Shown: piece after piece, positions 26,944 through 33,566 of the stretch
Numbering within the stretch: position 1 is the first letter of the stretch
Layout: the number at the start of each line of letters is the position of its first letter
DNA from: Anaeromyxobacter sp. Fw109-5
GTDB lineage: Bacteria > Myxococcota > Myxococcia > Myxococcales > Anaeromyxobacteraceae
Reading direction: 5' to 3'
Assembly: GCF_000017505.1 (NCBI RefSeq)
Contig: NC_009675.1
Span: forward strand, 4,964,501 to 5,028,500
Length of the DNA: 64,000 nucleotides
The notes under the pieces: generated by a model
Database searches by the model: none
Seen by the model: the letters and a program-made list of their open reading frames with translations, nothing else
What the model was told of the DNA's origin: nothing
Program-made: the position numbers and the translations under genes

Positions 26944-28335
26944 CTACGCGGGCTTGAAGTCCTCCGAGCGGAGGCCATGCTTGCGCAGCAGGCGGTGAAG
27001 GCTCTCCCGCTCGAGCCCCGCCCGCTCGGCGGCGCGGGTGACGTTCCCCTCGAACTCGGTGAGCAGCGCCACCAGGTACTCGCGCGTCACGCGGTCCCGG
27101 GCGCCGGCCACGGCGTCGCGGTACGGCAGCGCCGCGAGCGCCTCGGCGGGCGCGGCGCCCGCGGGGGGCGCGGCGACCTCCGGCGGGAGGTCCGCCAGGC
27201 CGATCCGCTCGCCCCCCGCCACGGCGACCGCTCGCTCGATCGTGTTCTCCAGCTCGCGCACGTTCCCCGGCCAGGCGTAGCCGGCGAGGCGCACGAGCAC
27301 CTCCGGCTCGAAGCCGCGGAGCTCGCGGCGCAGCGCTCGGGCGTGCTTGTCGAGGAAGTGGGCGGCGAGGAGCGGCACGTCCTCGGCGCGGTCGCGCAGC
27401 GGCGGGAGCGTCACGGCGATGACGTTCAGCCGGTAGAAGAGGTCCTCGCGGAAGCGACCGGCCCGGACCTCCTCGCGCAGGTCGCGGTGGGTGGCCGCCA
27501 CGATGCGGACGTCGATCTTCACCGGGGTGCTCTCGCCCACCCTGCGGATCTCCTTCTCCTGCAGGGCGCGGTTCAGCTTCACCTGCGCCGACAGCGGCAG
27601 CTCGCCCACCTCGTCGAGGAACACGGTCCCGCCGCGCGCCTCCTCGAAGAGCCCGGGCTTCGCGACGGCGGCCCCGGTGAACGCCCCGCGCGCGTGCCCG
27701 AACAGCTCGCTCTCGATGAGCTCGCCCGGCAGCGCGCCGCAGTTCACCGGCATGAACCGCCGCTCGCGGCGGCCGGAGTGGTAGTGGATGGCGCGCGCCG
27801 CGAGCTCCTTGCCGGTCCCGGTCTCCCCCAGCACGAGCACGGTCGCGTCCACGTGGGCCGCCTTGTCGAGCAGCGCGTACACCTCGCGCATGCGGGGGCT
27901 GCGGCCCACGAGGTTGTGGAACGCGTCCGGGTCACCGGGCGCCGCGGCGAGGCGAGCGGCGTCGACGAGCCGCTTGTGCTCGGCTGCCCGGGCGACCACC
28001 GCCAGGGCCGCGTCGGGGTCGAACGGCTTCTCGAGGTAGTCGAACGCGCCCTGCTTCATGGCACGCACCGCGTCGGCGACGGTCGCGTACCCCGTCACCA
28101 TCACCACCTCGGTGGTGGGCGCGCGCGCCTTCACGGCGGCCAGCAGCTCGAAGCCGTCGGCGCCCGGCATGCGGATGTCGGTGACCACCACGTCGTAGGC
28201 GCGGCTCGCCACGAGCGCGAGCGCGCTCGCCCCGTCCTGGGCCGTCTCCACGTCGTAGCCGTCCGCGAGGATCTTCGCGAACAGCTTGCGCATGTTCTCC
28301 TTGTCGTCGGCGACCAGGACCCGCACCGGCTCCAT
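26944..28335 (-). CDS. NtrC-type sigma-54 response regulator
   Basis: A 463-residue response regulator. The receiver (1-120) has Asp in VVVTDIRMPGADG, Thr in MVTGYA and Lys in YLEKPFD, all intact. The AAA+ domain (about 140-375) has Walker A GETGTGKE, the sigma-54 loop GAFTGA and Walker B TVFLDEVGEL. A Fis-type helix-turn-helix (NVTRAAERAGLERESLHRLLRKHG) ends the protein. Its ATG directly follows the stop of the kinase gene (TAGATG), so translation is coupled. The organisation is that of ZraSR-type sensors, which respond to metals or envelope stress in other bacteria. It lies next to a copper block whose promoters look sigma-54 dependent, which makes it the best candidate regulator; that link is inference. 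Confidence 0.92.
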   Translation of the reverse strand: MEPVRVLVADDKENMRKLFAKILADGYDVETAQDGASALALVASRAYDVVVTDIRMPGADGFELLAAVKARAPTTEVVMVTGYATVADAVRAMKQGAFDYLEKPFDPDAALAVVARAAEHKRLVDAARLAAAPGDPDAFHNLVGRSPRMREVYALLDKAAHVDATVLVLGETGTGKELAARAIHYHSGRRERRFMPVNCGALPGELIESELFGHARGAFTGAAVAKPGLFEEARGGTVFLDEVGELPLSAQVKLNRALQEKEIRRVGESTPVKIDVRIVAATHRDLREEVRAGRFREDLFYRLNVIAVTLPPLRDRAEDVPLLAAHFLDKHARALRRELRGFEPEVLVRLAGYAWPGNVRELENTIERAVAVAGGERIGLADLPPEVAAPPAGAAPAEALAALPYRDAVAGARDRVTREYLVALLTEFEGNVTRAAERAGLERESLHRLLRKHGLRSEDFKPA

Positions 28336-29781
28336 CTACGCCTCCCCCCGCGCGGGCAGCCTGAGCGCGAAGCGCGCGCCGCCGTGCTCCGCGGGATCCG
28401 CGGCGAGGTCGCCCCCGTGCGCCCGCGCGATGGCGCGCGAGACCGCCAGGCCGAGCCCGGTGCCGCGCGGCTTGGTGGTGAAGAACGGCTCGAACAGTCG
28501 CCCCCGCGTCGCCGCGTCGATCCCGGGCCCGGAGTCCTCCACCGCGACCTCGGCCGTCCCATCCAGCGCCCCGACCCGCACCGCCACGCGCCCGCCCGGC
28601 CCGGCCGCCTCGGCGGCGTTCCGTACCAGGTTCACGAGCACCTGGCGCAGCTTGTCCGGGTGGCCGGGCGCCGTGGCGCCGCCGTCGACGTGGACCGCCA
28701 CGCCATCGAGGAGGCGCGCCTCGCGCAGCCGCGCCACCACGTCGTCCGCGAGGGCGCGCAGGTCCACCGCCTGCGCCGCGGCCGGCAGCGGCCGCGAGAG
28801 GTCGAGCAGGCCCTCCACGATCTCCTTGGCGCGCAGGGTCTCCTCCTCGATGACGGCGAGGTCCTCGGCCGCAGCGGGCTCGGCCTTCTTCCGGAGCAGC
28901 TTGGCGTATCCGAGGATGACGCCGAGCGGGTTGTTGATCTCGTGCGCCACTCCCGCGGCGAGGCGGCCGATCCCGGCGAGCTTCTCCGTCTCGACGAGCC
29001 GCTCCTGGTGGTCGCGCAGCGCGGCCGTCGTCGCGTTCCACTGGCGGGCGAGCGCCTCCAGCTCCGGCGCGCCGTGCACCTCGATCCGGGCGTCGAGCTC
29101 CCCCGCCGCGATGCGCGCCGCGCCGGCCTGGAGCTGGGCCACGGGCGCCGCGATGGAACGGCCGATCACGATCGAGACGATCACCGCCACCACGGGCGCC
29201 GCCACGAGCAGCCCGACGAGGAAGGCCAGCGTGCGGCGCTGGACCCCTTCCGCGTCGCGGCGGAACGCCCGGATCTTCGACTCGAACCGCTCGACCAGCG
29301 CCTGGGTGAGGTCCTGGATCCGGGTCACGACCAGCTGCGCCCGATCGTGCTCGAGCTTGACGCTCCCCTGCTCGCCTGCGAGGACCGCCGGGACGATCCG
29401 CTCCCGGAAGATGGCGTCCAGCGTCCTGCTCTCCGCCTCGATCCGATCCACGAGGGCGCGCTCCTCCGGCTCCTCCGCCGCCTGGCGGAGGGCCCGCGTG
29501 AGCCGCAGCACCGTCTCGCGCGCCCCGTCATAGAACCCGAGGTGCGAGGCGTCGCCGATGATGATGGTGTGCGCCTGGTGGGCGTACTGGTCGCGGACGG
29601 CGCTCGCGAGCTCGAGCGAGAGGCGCACGCCTTCCTCGCGGGGCTTCATCTCGGCGAGCCCGCGGTGGATGCGGACGGAGCCCGCGATGGCGACCGCCGA
29701 CGCCGCCGCGAACAGGAGCACGAGCGCCCCGAAGCCGAGCGCGAGCCGGCGCGCCGTTCCCGATCCGTATCCGTGTCGCAT
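28336..29781 (-). CDS. Membrane sensor histidine kinase, partner of the NtrC-type regulator
   Basis: A 481-residue kinase. TM1 (about 12-34) and TM2 (about 180-205) enclose a helical periplasmic bundle of about 145 residues, similar to a four-helix-bundle sensor. It contains several His (YAHQAHT and ASHLGF) that might bind metal. HAMP (about 205-255), HisKA with GVAHEINNPLGVIL and an intact HATPase (NLVRNAAEAA, DSGPGID, GTGLGLA) follow. The HEINNP form is typical of kinases paired with NtrC regulators. The ATG at 29781 gives MRHGYGSG before TM1. The gene is first in the kinase/regulator operon. The signal is not proven; copper or envelope stress is suggested by context only. Confidence 0.9.
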   Translation of the reverse strand: MRHGYGSGTARRLALGFGALVLLFAAASAVAIAGSVRIHRGLAEMKPREEGVRLSLELASAVRDQYAHQAHTIIIGDASHLGFYDGARETVLRLTRALRQAAEEPEERALVDRIEAESRTLDAIFRERIVPAVLAGEQGSVKLEHDRAQLVVTRIQDLTQALVERFESKIRAFRRDAEGVQRRTLAFLVGLLVAAPVVAVIVSIVIGRSIAAPVAQLQAGAARIAAGELDARIEVHGAPELEALARQWNATTAALRDHQERLVETEKLAGIGRLAAGVAHEINNPLGVILGYAKLLRKKAEPAAAEDLAVIEEETLRAKEIVEGLLDLSRPLPAAAQAVDLRALADDVVARLREARLLDGVAVHVDGGATAPGHPDKLRQVLVNLVRNAAEAAGPGGRVAVRVGALDGTAEVAVEDSGPGIDAATRGRLFEPFFTTKPRGTGLGLAVSRAIARAHGGDLAADPAEHGGARFALRLPARGEA

Positions 29782-29993
29782 CTTACCTGCGGGGCCGCCC
29801 GGTGCCCGCCGGCGGGTCGCGCACGCTCGCACGCCCGGCGGTGGGTCGACGGACACCGCTGCCCCACACAGTGTAGCGGGCAAAGGCTCGGCGCGCCCGC
29901 GGTGACGCCATCCGTCCGCGCGCCCCGAGCTCCGGGTTCGCTGAGGGTGACGAGGCGGCGACGACCTCGCCACCTCGCCCGGTGGGAGGGGCG

Positions 29994-30719
29994 GTGATCG
30001 CGCGGGAGCCGATCGGAGCGCGGAGGCTCGGCTTCACCGGCGGGGCGGTGGCGGTGCACGCGCTCGTGGTGTGGGTGACCCTGCGCCCGGCCTCCCCGAG
30101 ACCGCCGGTCCCGGTGGACGTGCTGCTCGTCCGCCCGGCCGCCACGCGCGAGCTGCTCCAGCCACCTGCGGCGGTCTCCTCGAGAGCGCAGCGACCCGCC
30201 GGCCCGGTCCCCTCGGCGCTCAGGAGCCCTGCGGATCCCCGCCGCCTCATCCCGCCCAGCGCGCCCGTCTCGGCGACCGCCCCGCCCCTGGAGGCAGCCG
30301 ACCCCGCGGACCTCCCCCCCCTCACCGCAGGGGACGTCGCCTTCTCGGGCGCGGGCGGCGATCCGTACAGCCGCTTCCCGCGTGGCGGCGGGGGTCGGGA
30401 GGGAGGCATCGCCCCGGCCGGCGTCCAGGCGTCCGAGTGGCTCGTCCTCCACCAGCGGGAGATCGTGCGGCGCATCCAGGAGCGCGCCTCGCGGCGTCCC
30501 TACCCCGCGCTCGCCGCCGCGATGGGCTGGACCGGCGTCGTGCGCGTGGCCTTCACCCTCCGGACGGACGGCACGGTGGCGGATCTCCGGGTGGTGAAGA
30601 CGAGCGGCCGGAAGGCGCTCGACGAGTGCGCCCTCGACGACGTCCGGGCGTCGGTGCCGTTCCCGCGCCCCTCGGAGGAACAAGCCGTCGAGGTGCCGAT
30701 CGTGTACGTCCTCACCTGA
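29994..30719 (+). CDS. TonB-family energy-transducer-like protein
   Basis: A 241-residue protein with one N-terminal membrane helix (about 12-30) followed by a Pro/Ala-rich periplasmic linker of about 110 residues. The C-terminal TonB_C-like domain has GWTGVVRVAFTLRTDGTVADLRVVKTSG, with the usual conserved core of the fold, then ALDECALDDVR. GTG at 29994 is chosen because GGGAGG lies just upstream; GTG at 29982 is also in frame. No ExbB or ExbD gene is nearby, so it would have to use components encoded elsewhere. It may energise the TonB-dependent receptor at 23867 or serve a copper-related transporter; neither is shown by the sequence. Confidence 0.82.
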   Translation: MIAREPIGARRLGFTGGAVAVHALVVWVTLRPASPRPPVPVDVLLVRPAATRELLQPPAAVSSRAQRPAGPVPSALRSPADPRRLIPPSAPVSATAPPLEAADPADLPPLTAGDVAFSGAGGDPYSRFPRGGGGREGGIAPAGVQASEWLVLHQREIVRRIQERASRRPYPALAAAMGWTGVVRVAFTLRTDGTVADLRVVKTSGRKALDECALDDVRASVPFPRPSEEQAVEVPIVYVLT

Positions 30720-30754
30720 TGGCCCCGCCGCGGCCGCGCGCGACGGCCCGGGGC

Positions 30755-31120
30755 TCACCCGTGATGAGCGCACCCGTGAGCGCACCCGCACGCGACCCGC
30801 TCCTGCGCGTCGCTCGCCTGCGGCGCTCGCGCGGGCGTCCGCTGCACGTCTGCCGTCGGGTACGTCGTGTCGTCCGCGCTCGCGAGAGCGACGGCGCGCG
30901 AGGCGGAGAGGAGCTCCTTGTGGATGGTGGTGTGAGCTGCGGGGTAGCTCGTGTCGTCGTAAGTCAGCTGCGGCGACGCCTCGACCGTGACGGTTCCGCT
31001 CCACGTGGAAGCAGGCTCCGGGTAAGCCGTGTCGTCGTGGTCGATGCCCGCGGCGTACGCGCGCCCCGAGGCGAGGGCGAGCGTGGCGACGAGGGCGAGG
31101 GCGAGGCGAGAGGAGGTCAT
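30755..31120 (-). CDS. Small secreted protein with DDTxYP repeats and a Cys/His tail
   Basis: A 121-residue exported protein with a signal peptide of about 24 residues (ALASGRAYA-A). The mature part has three similar hexapeptides at regular spacing: DDTAYP (29-34), DDTSYP (55-60) and DDTTYP (83-88). The C-terminus is Cys/His rich (CGCAHGCAHHG, with Cys111, Cys113 and Cys117) and could bind Cu or Zn. AAGGA precedes the ATG at 31120. It is divergent from the cupredoxin gene, and both have sigma-54-like promoters with matching palindromes. It is convergent with the TonB-like gene, 35 bases apart. I do not recognise the family; a periplasmic copper-binding or sensing peptide is a reasonable guess. 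Confidence 0.75.
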   Translation of the reverse strand: MTSSRLALALVATLALASGRAYAAGIDHDDTAYPEPASTWSGTVTVEASPQLTYDDTSYPAAHTTIHKELLSASRAVALASADDTTYPTADVQRTPARAPQASDAQERVACGCAHGCAHHG

Positions 31121-31196
31121 GCGATACGTCCTTGTGCCGGTCGAGGATGGGAGCCTCGCCTCCGACCGGAGCGAAGCGAAGCTGCAAGTCGCCACT

Positions 31197-31211
31197 GCAG
31201 CCCTCGCGCCA
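31197..31211 (-). promoter_or_regulatory. Sigma-54-like promoter of the DDTxYP peptide gene
   Basis: The minus strand reads TGGCGCG-AGGGC-TGC (then A). This is a -24/-12 element with one mismatch in the -24 heptamer and GG-N10-GC spacing. The start would be near 31185, giving a leader of about 65 bases. Confidence 0.55.
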
Positions 31212-31275
31212 CCCACGCCGCCACGGGTTTGCAGGCTTTCCACGCGACGGGGCCGCTCGCGACGATCGCCACGCC

Positions 31276-31292
31276 GTGACCCGTCCCATCAC
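31276..31292. promoter_or_regulatory. GTGAC-N7-ATCAC palindrome, likely activator site
   Basis: Sequence GTGACCCGTCCCATCAC: a GTGA-N9-TCAC inverted repeat. It is centred about 99 bases upstream of the predicted leftward start at 31185. Its partner at 31365 has the same arms and spacing. Confidence 0.55.
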
Positions 31293-31364
31293 AGCGTGAC
31301 CATCCCAGCCTCGCGGGCGCTCCCGGACCGCGCTCGACGAGGGGCGGCGCGAGGCGGGGCGAGC

Positions 31365-31381
31365 GTGACCGGCGGCGTCAC
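31365..31381. promoter_or_regulatory. GTGAC-N7-GTCAC palindrome, likely activator site
   Basis: Sequence GTGACCGGCGGCGTCAC: a perfect 5-bp inverted repeat with 7-base spacer. It is centred about 107 bases upstream of the predicted cupredoxin start at 31480. It matches the palindromes at 31276 and, with one change, 41706. Confidence 0.6.
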
Positions 31382-31453
31382 AGTGTGTCCCCCCTGGGCC
31401 TCGCGCGGCGGTCCGATCACGCGACGGACGCTCGATTCGACGCCCGGCGAGCC

Positions 31454-31468
31454 CGGCACGGGTCCTGC
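31454..31468 (+). promoter_or_regulatory. Sigma-54-like promoter of the cupredoxin gene
   Basis: CGGCACG-GGTCC-TGC followed by TA. The -24 element matches 6 of 7 and the spacing is exact. The start near 31480 leaves a 46-base leader that includes the ribosome site GGAGAG before 31526. Confidence 0.6.
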
Positions 31469-31525
31469 TATGGATCTCCAGCGAAACGCGCCCGCGTCCG
31501 GGCGCATACGACTGGAGAGACCGAG

Positions 31526-31960
31526 ATGAACACCAAGCCCTTCCTCCTGCCGATCGCCGCGACGCTCGCCGTCCTGGCGGCGCCGGCGCTCGCGCAGCAC
31601 GGAGGACACGATCACGGCACGATGCACGGCTCCGGCCACGGCGCCGCGCACGCGAACCCGGCTGCCGGCATCGCCGAGGGGACCGTGAAGAACGGCGTCC
31701 GCACGGTGGAGATGGCGGTGACCGACGACGGCTTCGAGCCGTCCAAGGTGAAGGTGAAGAAGGGCGAGAAGGTCCGCTTCGTCGTGACGCGGAAGACGGA
31801 CAGCACCTGCGCGAAGGAGATCGTGATCAAGGATCACGGCATCAACGCGCCGCTGCCGCTCGGCAAGCCGGTCACCGTGGAGTTCACGCCCACGAAGTCG
31901 GGCGAGATCCGCTACGCCTGCGGCATGGACCACATCAGCGGCGTGGTCTTCATCCCGTAG
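31526..31960 (+). CDS. Periplasmic cupredoxin-domain copper protein
   Basis: A 144-residue exported protein. The signal peptide ends LAAPALA-Q. A His/Met-rich segment follows at once (QHGGHDHGTMHGSGHGAAH), a typical copper-scavenging tail. Residues about 55-144 form a cupredoxin fold (DDGFEPSKVKVKKGEKVRFV). Likely ligands are a Cys in DSTCAKE, a His in IKDHGI and the C-terminal CGMDHISG. GGAGAG precedes the ATG at 31526. The protein probably binds or delivers copper in the periplasm to the CusCBA-type pump encoded next. A 15-bp hairpin separates it from cusC. The His/Met arrangement suggests Cu(I)/Cu(II) handling; electron transfer is also possible. Confidence 0.87.
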   Translation: MNTKPFLLPIAATLAVLAAPALAQHGGHDHGTMHGSGHGAAHANPAAGIAEGTVKNGVRTVEMAVTDDGFEPSKVKVKKGEKVRFVVTRKTDSTCAKEIVIKDHGINAPLPLGKPVTVEFTPTKSGEIRYACGMDHISGVVFIP

Positions 31961-31978
31961 TCGTCGTCCAGCACGCCC

Positions 31979-32015
31979 GCCGCCCGGCGCCGGATCACCA
32001 CCGGCACCGGGCGGC
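31979..32015 (+). terminator. Strong hairpin after the cupredoxin gene
   Basis: Arms 31979-31993 and 32001-32015 pair over 15 bases with one mismatch around the loop ATCACCA. It begins 18 bases after the stop codon. There is no T-run. It may terminate or attenuate transcription into the efflux genes. Confidence 0.6.
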
Positions 32016-32087
32016 GCCGCTTCTCCCCTCGCCGGCGTGGACGCCGCGCCGCTCGACGTCCGGCAGGCGTTCGCGACCGCACCGGAG

Positions 32088-32102
32088 TGGCACGCAGGGT
32101 GC
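32088..32102 (+). promoter_or_regulatory. Sigma-54-like promoter of the cusCBA-type operon
   Basis: TGGCACG-CAGGG-TGC followed by TTT. The -24 heptamer is perfect and the GG-N10-GC spacing exact. The predicted start near 32114 is only about six bases before the ATG at 32120, so the transcript would be nearly leaderless. No GTRAC-N7-NTCAC palindrome was found in the 150 bases upstream. Confidence 0.6.
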
Positions 32103-32119
32103 TTTAGGGGCTCTCGACC

Positions 32120-33553
32120 ATGCGCCGATACGTTGGAAACTCGCTCGCCCGCGCGCTCGTTCTGCTGCTCCTCGCGCCGCCCGTGGCTGCGAGCGCTCAG
32201 GAGACAGGCGGCTCGCTGCCCGCGCTCCCCACGGATCCCGTGCTCGCGCGGCTCATCGAGGAGAGCTTCGACGCGCGCCCCGAGCTCCGCCGGGCGGACG
32301 CCGCGCTGCGCGCCGAGCGCGAGCGCGTCCCGCAGGCGGGCGCCCTGCCGGATCCGGTCCTGTCGCTGGGAATCCAGAACGACGGGTTCGGCGAGATCAT
32401 GATCGGGAAGATGGAGACCAGCTTCTACCAGGTCATGCTGAGCCAGGGGCTCCCCTGGCCCGGGAAGCGGGGCCTTCGCACGGACGTGGCGCGCCTCGCC
32501 GCGGACGAGGCGGGCGCGACGCTCACCCGGGCACGCCTGGGCACGGAGGCGGACGTCCGGCGCGCGTACCTGGATCTGCTGCTCGCGCGCGACCGGCTCG
32601 AGCTGCTGCAGCGGCTGGAGGGGATCTGGCGGACGTCGGCGGGCGTCGCGCGCGCGCGCTACGAGGCTGGCGAGGGCGCCCAGTCCGACGTGCTCCGCGC
32701 CCAGCTCGAGCTGAACCGCCTCCGGCAGCGCCGCTGGGGGCTCGAAGCGCAGGAGAGGACGGCGGTCCAGACCATCAACCGTCTCCGCGGGCGCCCGGTG
32801 GACGAGGCGATCGCCACCACGATGAGCGTGCGGGATCTCCCGATGCCCGCGCTCTCCTCCCCTGACGCCGCGCTGGCGGACGCGCTCGCGCGCAGCCCGG
32901 AGCTCGCCCAGGCGCGGCTCGGGACGGAGCGGGGGACGAAGTCCGTCTCCCTCGCCCGCCGCGAGCGCTTCCCCGACCTCAACGTGAACGCGGGCGTCAT
33001 GCCGCGCGGCGGGCTCGACCCCATGTGGCAGGCGGGCATCTCGATCAGCCTCCCCGTGTGGTCCTATCGCAAGCAGAACCGGGCGGTCGCCGAGAGCCGG
33101 GCGCGCGCCGAGTCGAGCGAGGCGTCGGCCGAGGCGGTGGAGCAGGTGCTCCGGCTGCGCGTCGCCGAGCGTCGCTCGGCCTACGAGGCGGTCGCCGAGA
33201 CCGCCCGGCTCTTCCGCGAGGGGCTCCTCGTGCAGTCGCGCGCGACCGCCGACAGCACCCTCGCGCAGTACCGCGTCGGCAGGGTGACCTTCGCGTCCGT
33301 GCTCGAGGCCAACGCGGGGTACATCGCCGACGAGGATGGGTTCCTCGCGGCCGTGGTGGACGCGCAGCGGCTCGCCATCTCCGCCGCCGAGGTGAGCCTC
33401 GATCCCGTCGGCCTCCCGGGGGCTGGCGGAGCGATGACGTCGGGGGGCATGCCCGGAGCAGGCGCCTCGGGCGGCGGCCTCTCGAGCGGCGCCCCCGGCG
33501 CCGCGGCCGCGGCCGAGGCAGGGCCCTCCGCGTCGATGACGTCCGGGATGTGA
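32120..33553 (+). CDS. cusC: Outer-membrane efflux protein, CusC/TolC family
   Basis: A 477-residue outer-membrane channel of the TolC family. The signal peptide ends VAASA-Q. Two outer-membrane-efflux repeats give long amphipathic helices (RRADAALRAERERVPQAG and LRAQLELNRLRQRRWGLEAQ). The VMLSQGLPWPGKRGL strand is typical of heavy-metal CusC/CzcC proteins. The C-terminal 60 residues are a flexible Gly/Ser/Met-rich tail (AMTSGGMPGAGASGGG and similar), possibly metal-binding, which is longer than usual. It is the first gene of a three-gene operon with the adaptor (14-base gap) and the RND pump. No good ribosome site is visible. Confidence 0.9.
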   Translation: MRRYVGNSLARALVLLLLAPPVAASAQETGGSLPALPTDPVLARLIEESFDARPELRRADAALRAERERVPQAGALPDPVLSLGIQNDGFGEIMIGKMETSFYQVMLSQGLPWPGKRGLRTDVARLAADEAGATLTRARLGTEADVRRAYLDLLLARDRLELLQRLEGIWRTSAGVARARYEAGEGAQSDVLRAQLELNRLRQRRWGLEAQERTAVQTINRLRGRPVDEAIATTMSVRDLPMPALSSPDAALADALARSPELAQARLGTERGTKSVSLARRERFPDLNVNAGVMPRGGLDPMWQAGISISLPVWSYRKQNRAVAESRARAESSEASAEAVEQVLRLRVAERRSAYEAVAETARLFREGLLVQSRATADSTLAQYRVGRVTFASVLEANAGYIADEDGFLAAVVDAQRLAISAAEVSLDPVGLPGAGGAMTSGGMPGAGASGGGLSSGAPGAAAAAEAGPSASMTSGM

Positions 33554-33566
33554 GACAGGGGAAACG

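Larger units (their letters stand above)
31121..31525. other. Divergent regulatory region of the copper block
   Basis: This 405-base gap lies between the DDTxYP peptide and cupredoxin start codons. It has no credible gene. It holds a leftward and a rightward sigma-54-like promoter, each with its own 17-bp palindrome about 100 bases upstream, described separately. A further half-site, GTGACC followed by ATCCCAG, occurs at 31296-31308. An inverted repeat CCGGTCG/CGACCGG frames 31137-31169. Confidence 0.6.

Noticed and set aside
29902-29918. GTGAC half-site upstream of the kinase gene as an autoregulatory palindrome
   Set aside because: The right arm reads TCCG rather than TCAC, two changes from the pattern, so it is not counted as a site.
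29957-29972. A GG-N10-GC spacing on the minus strand upstream of the sensor kinase
   Set aside because: Only the GG/GC dinucleotides fit; the -24 and -12 bases around them do not. This spacing alone is common at this GC content.
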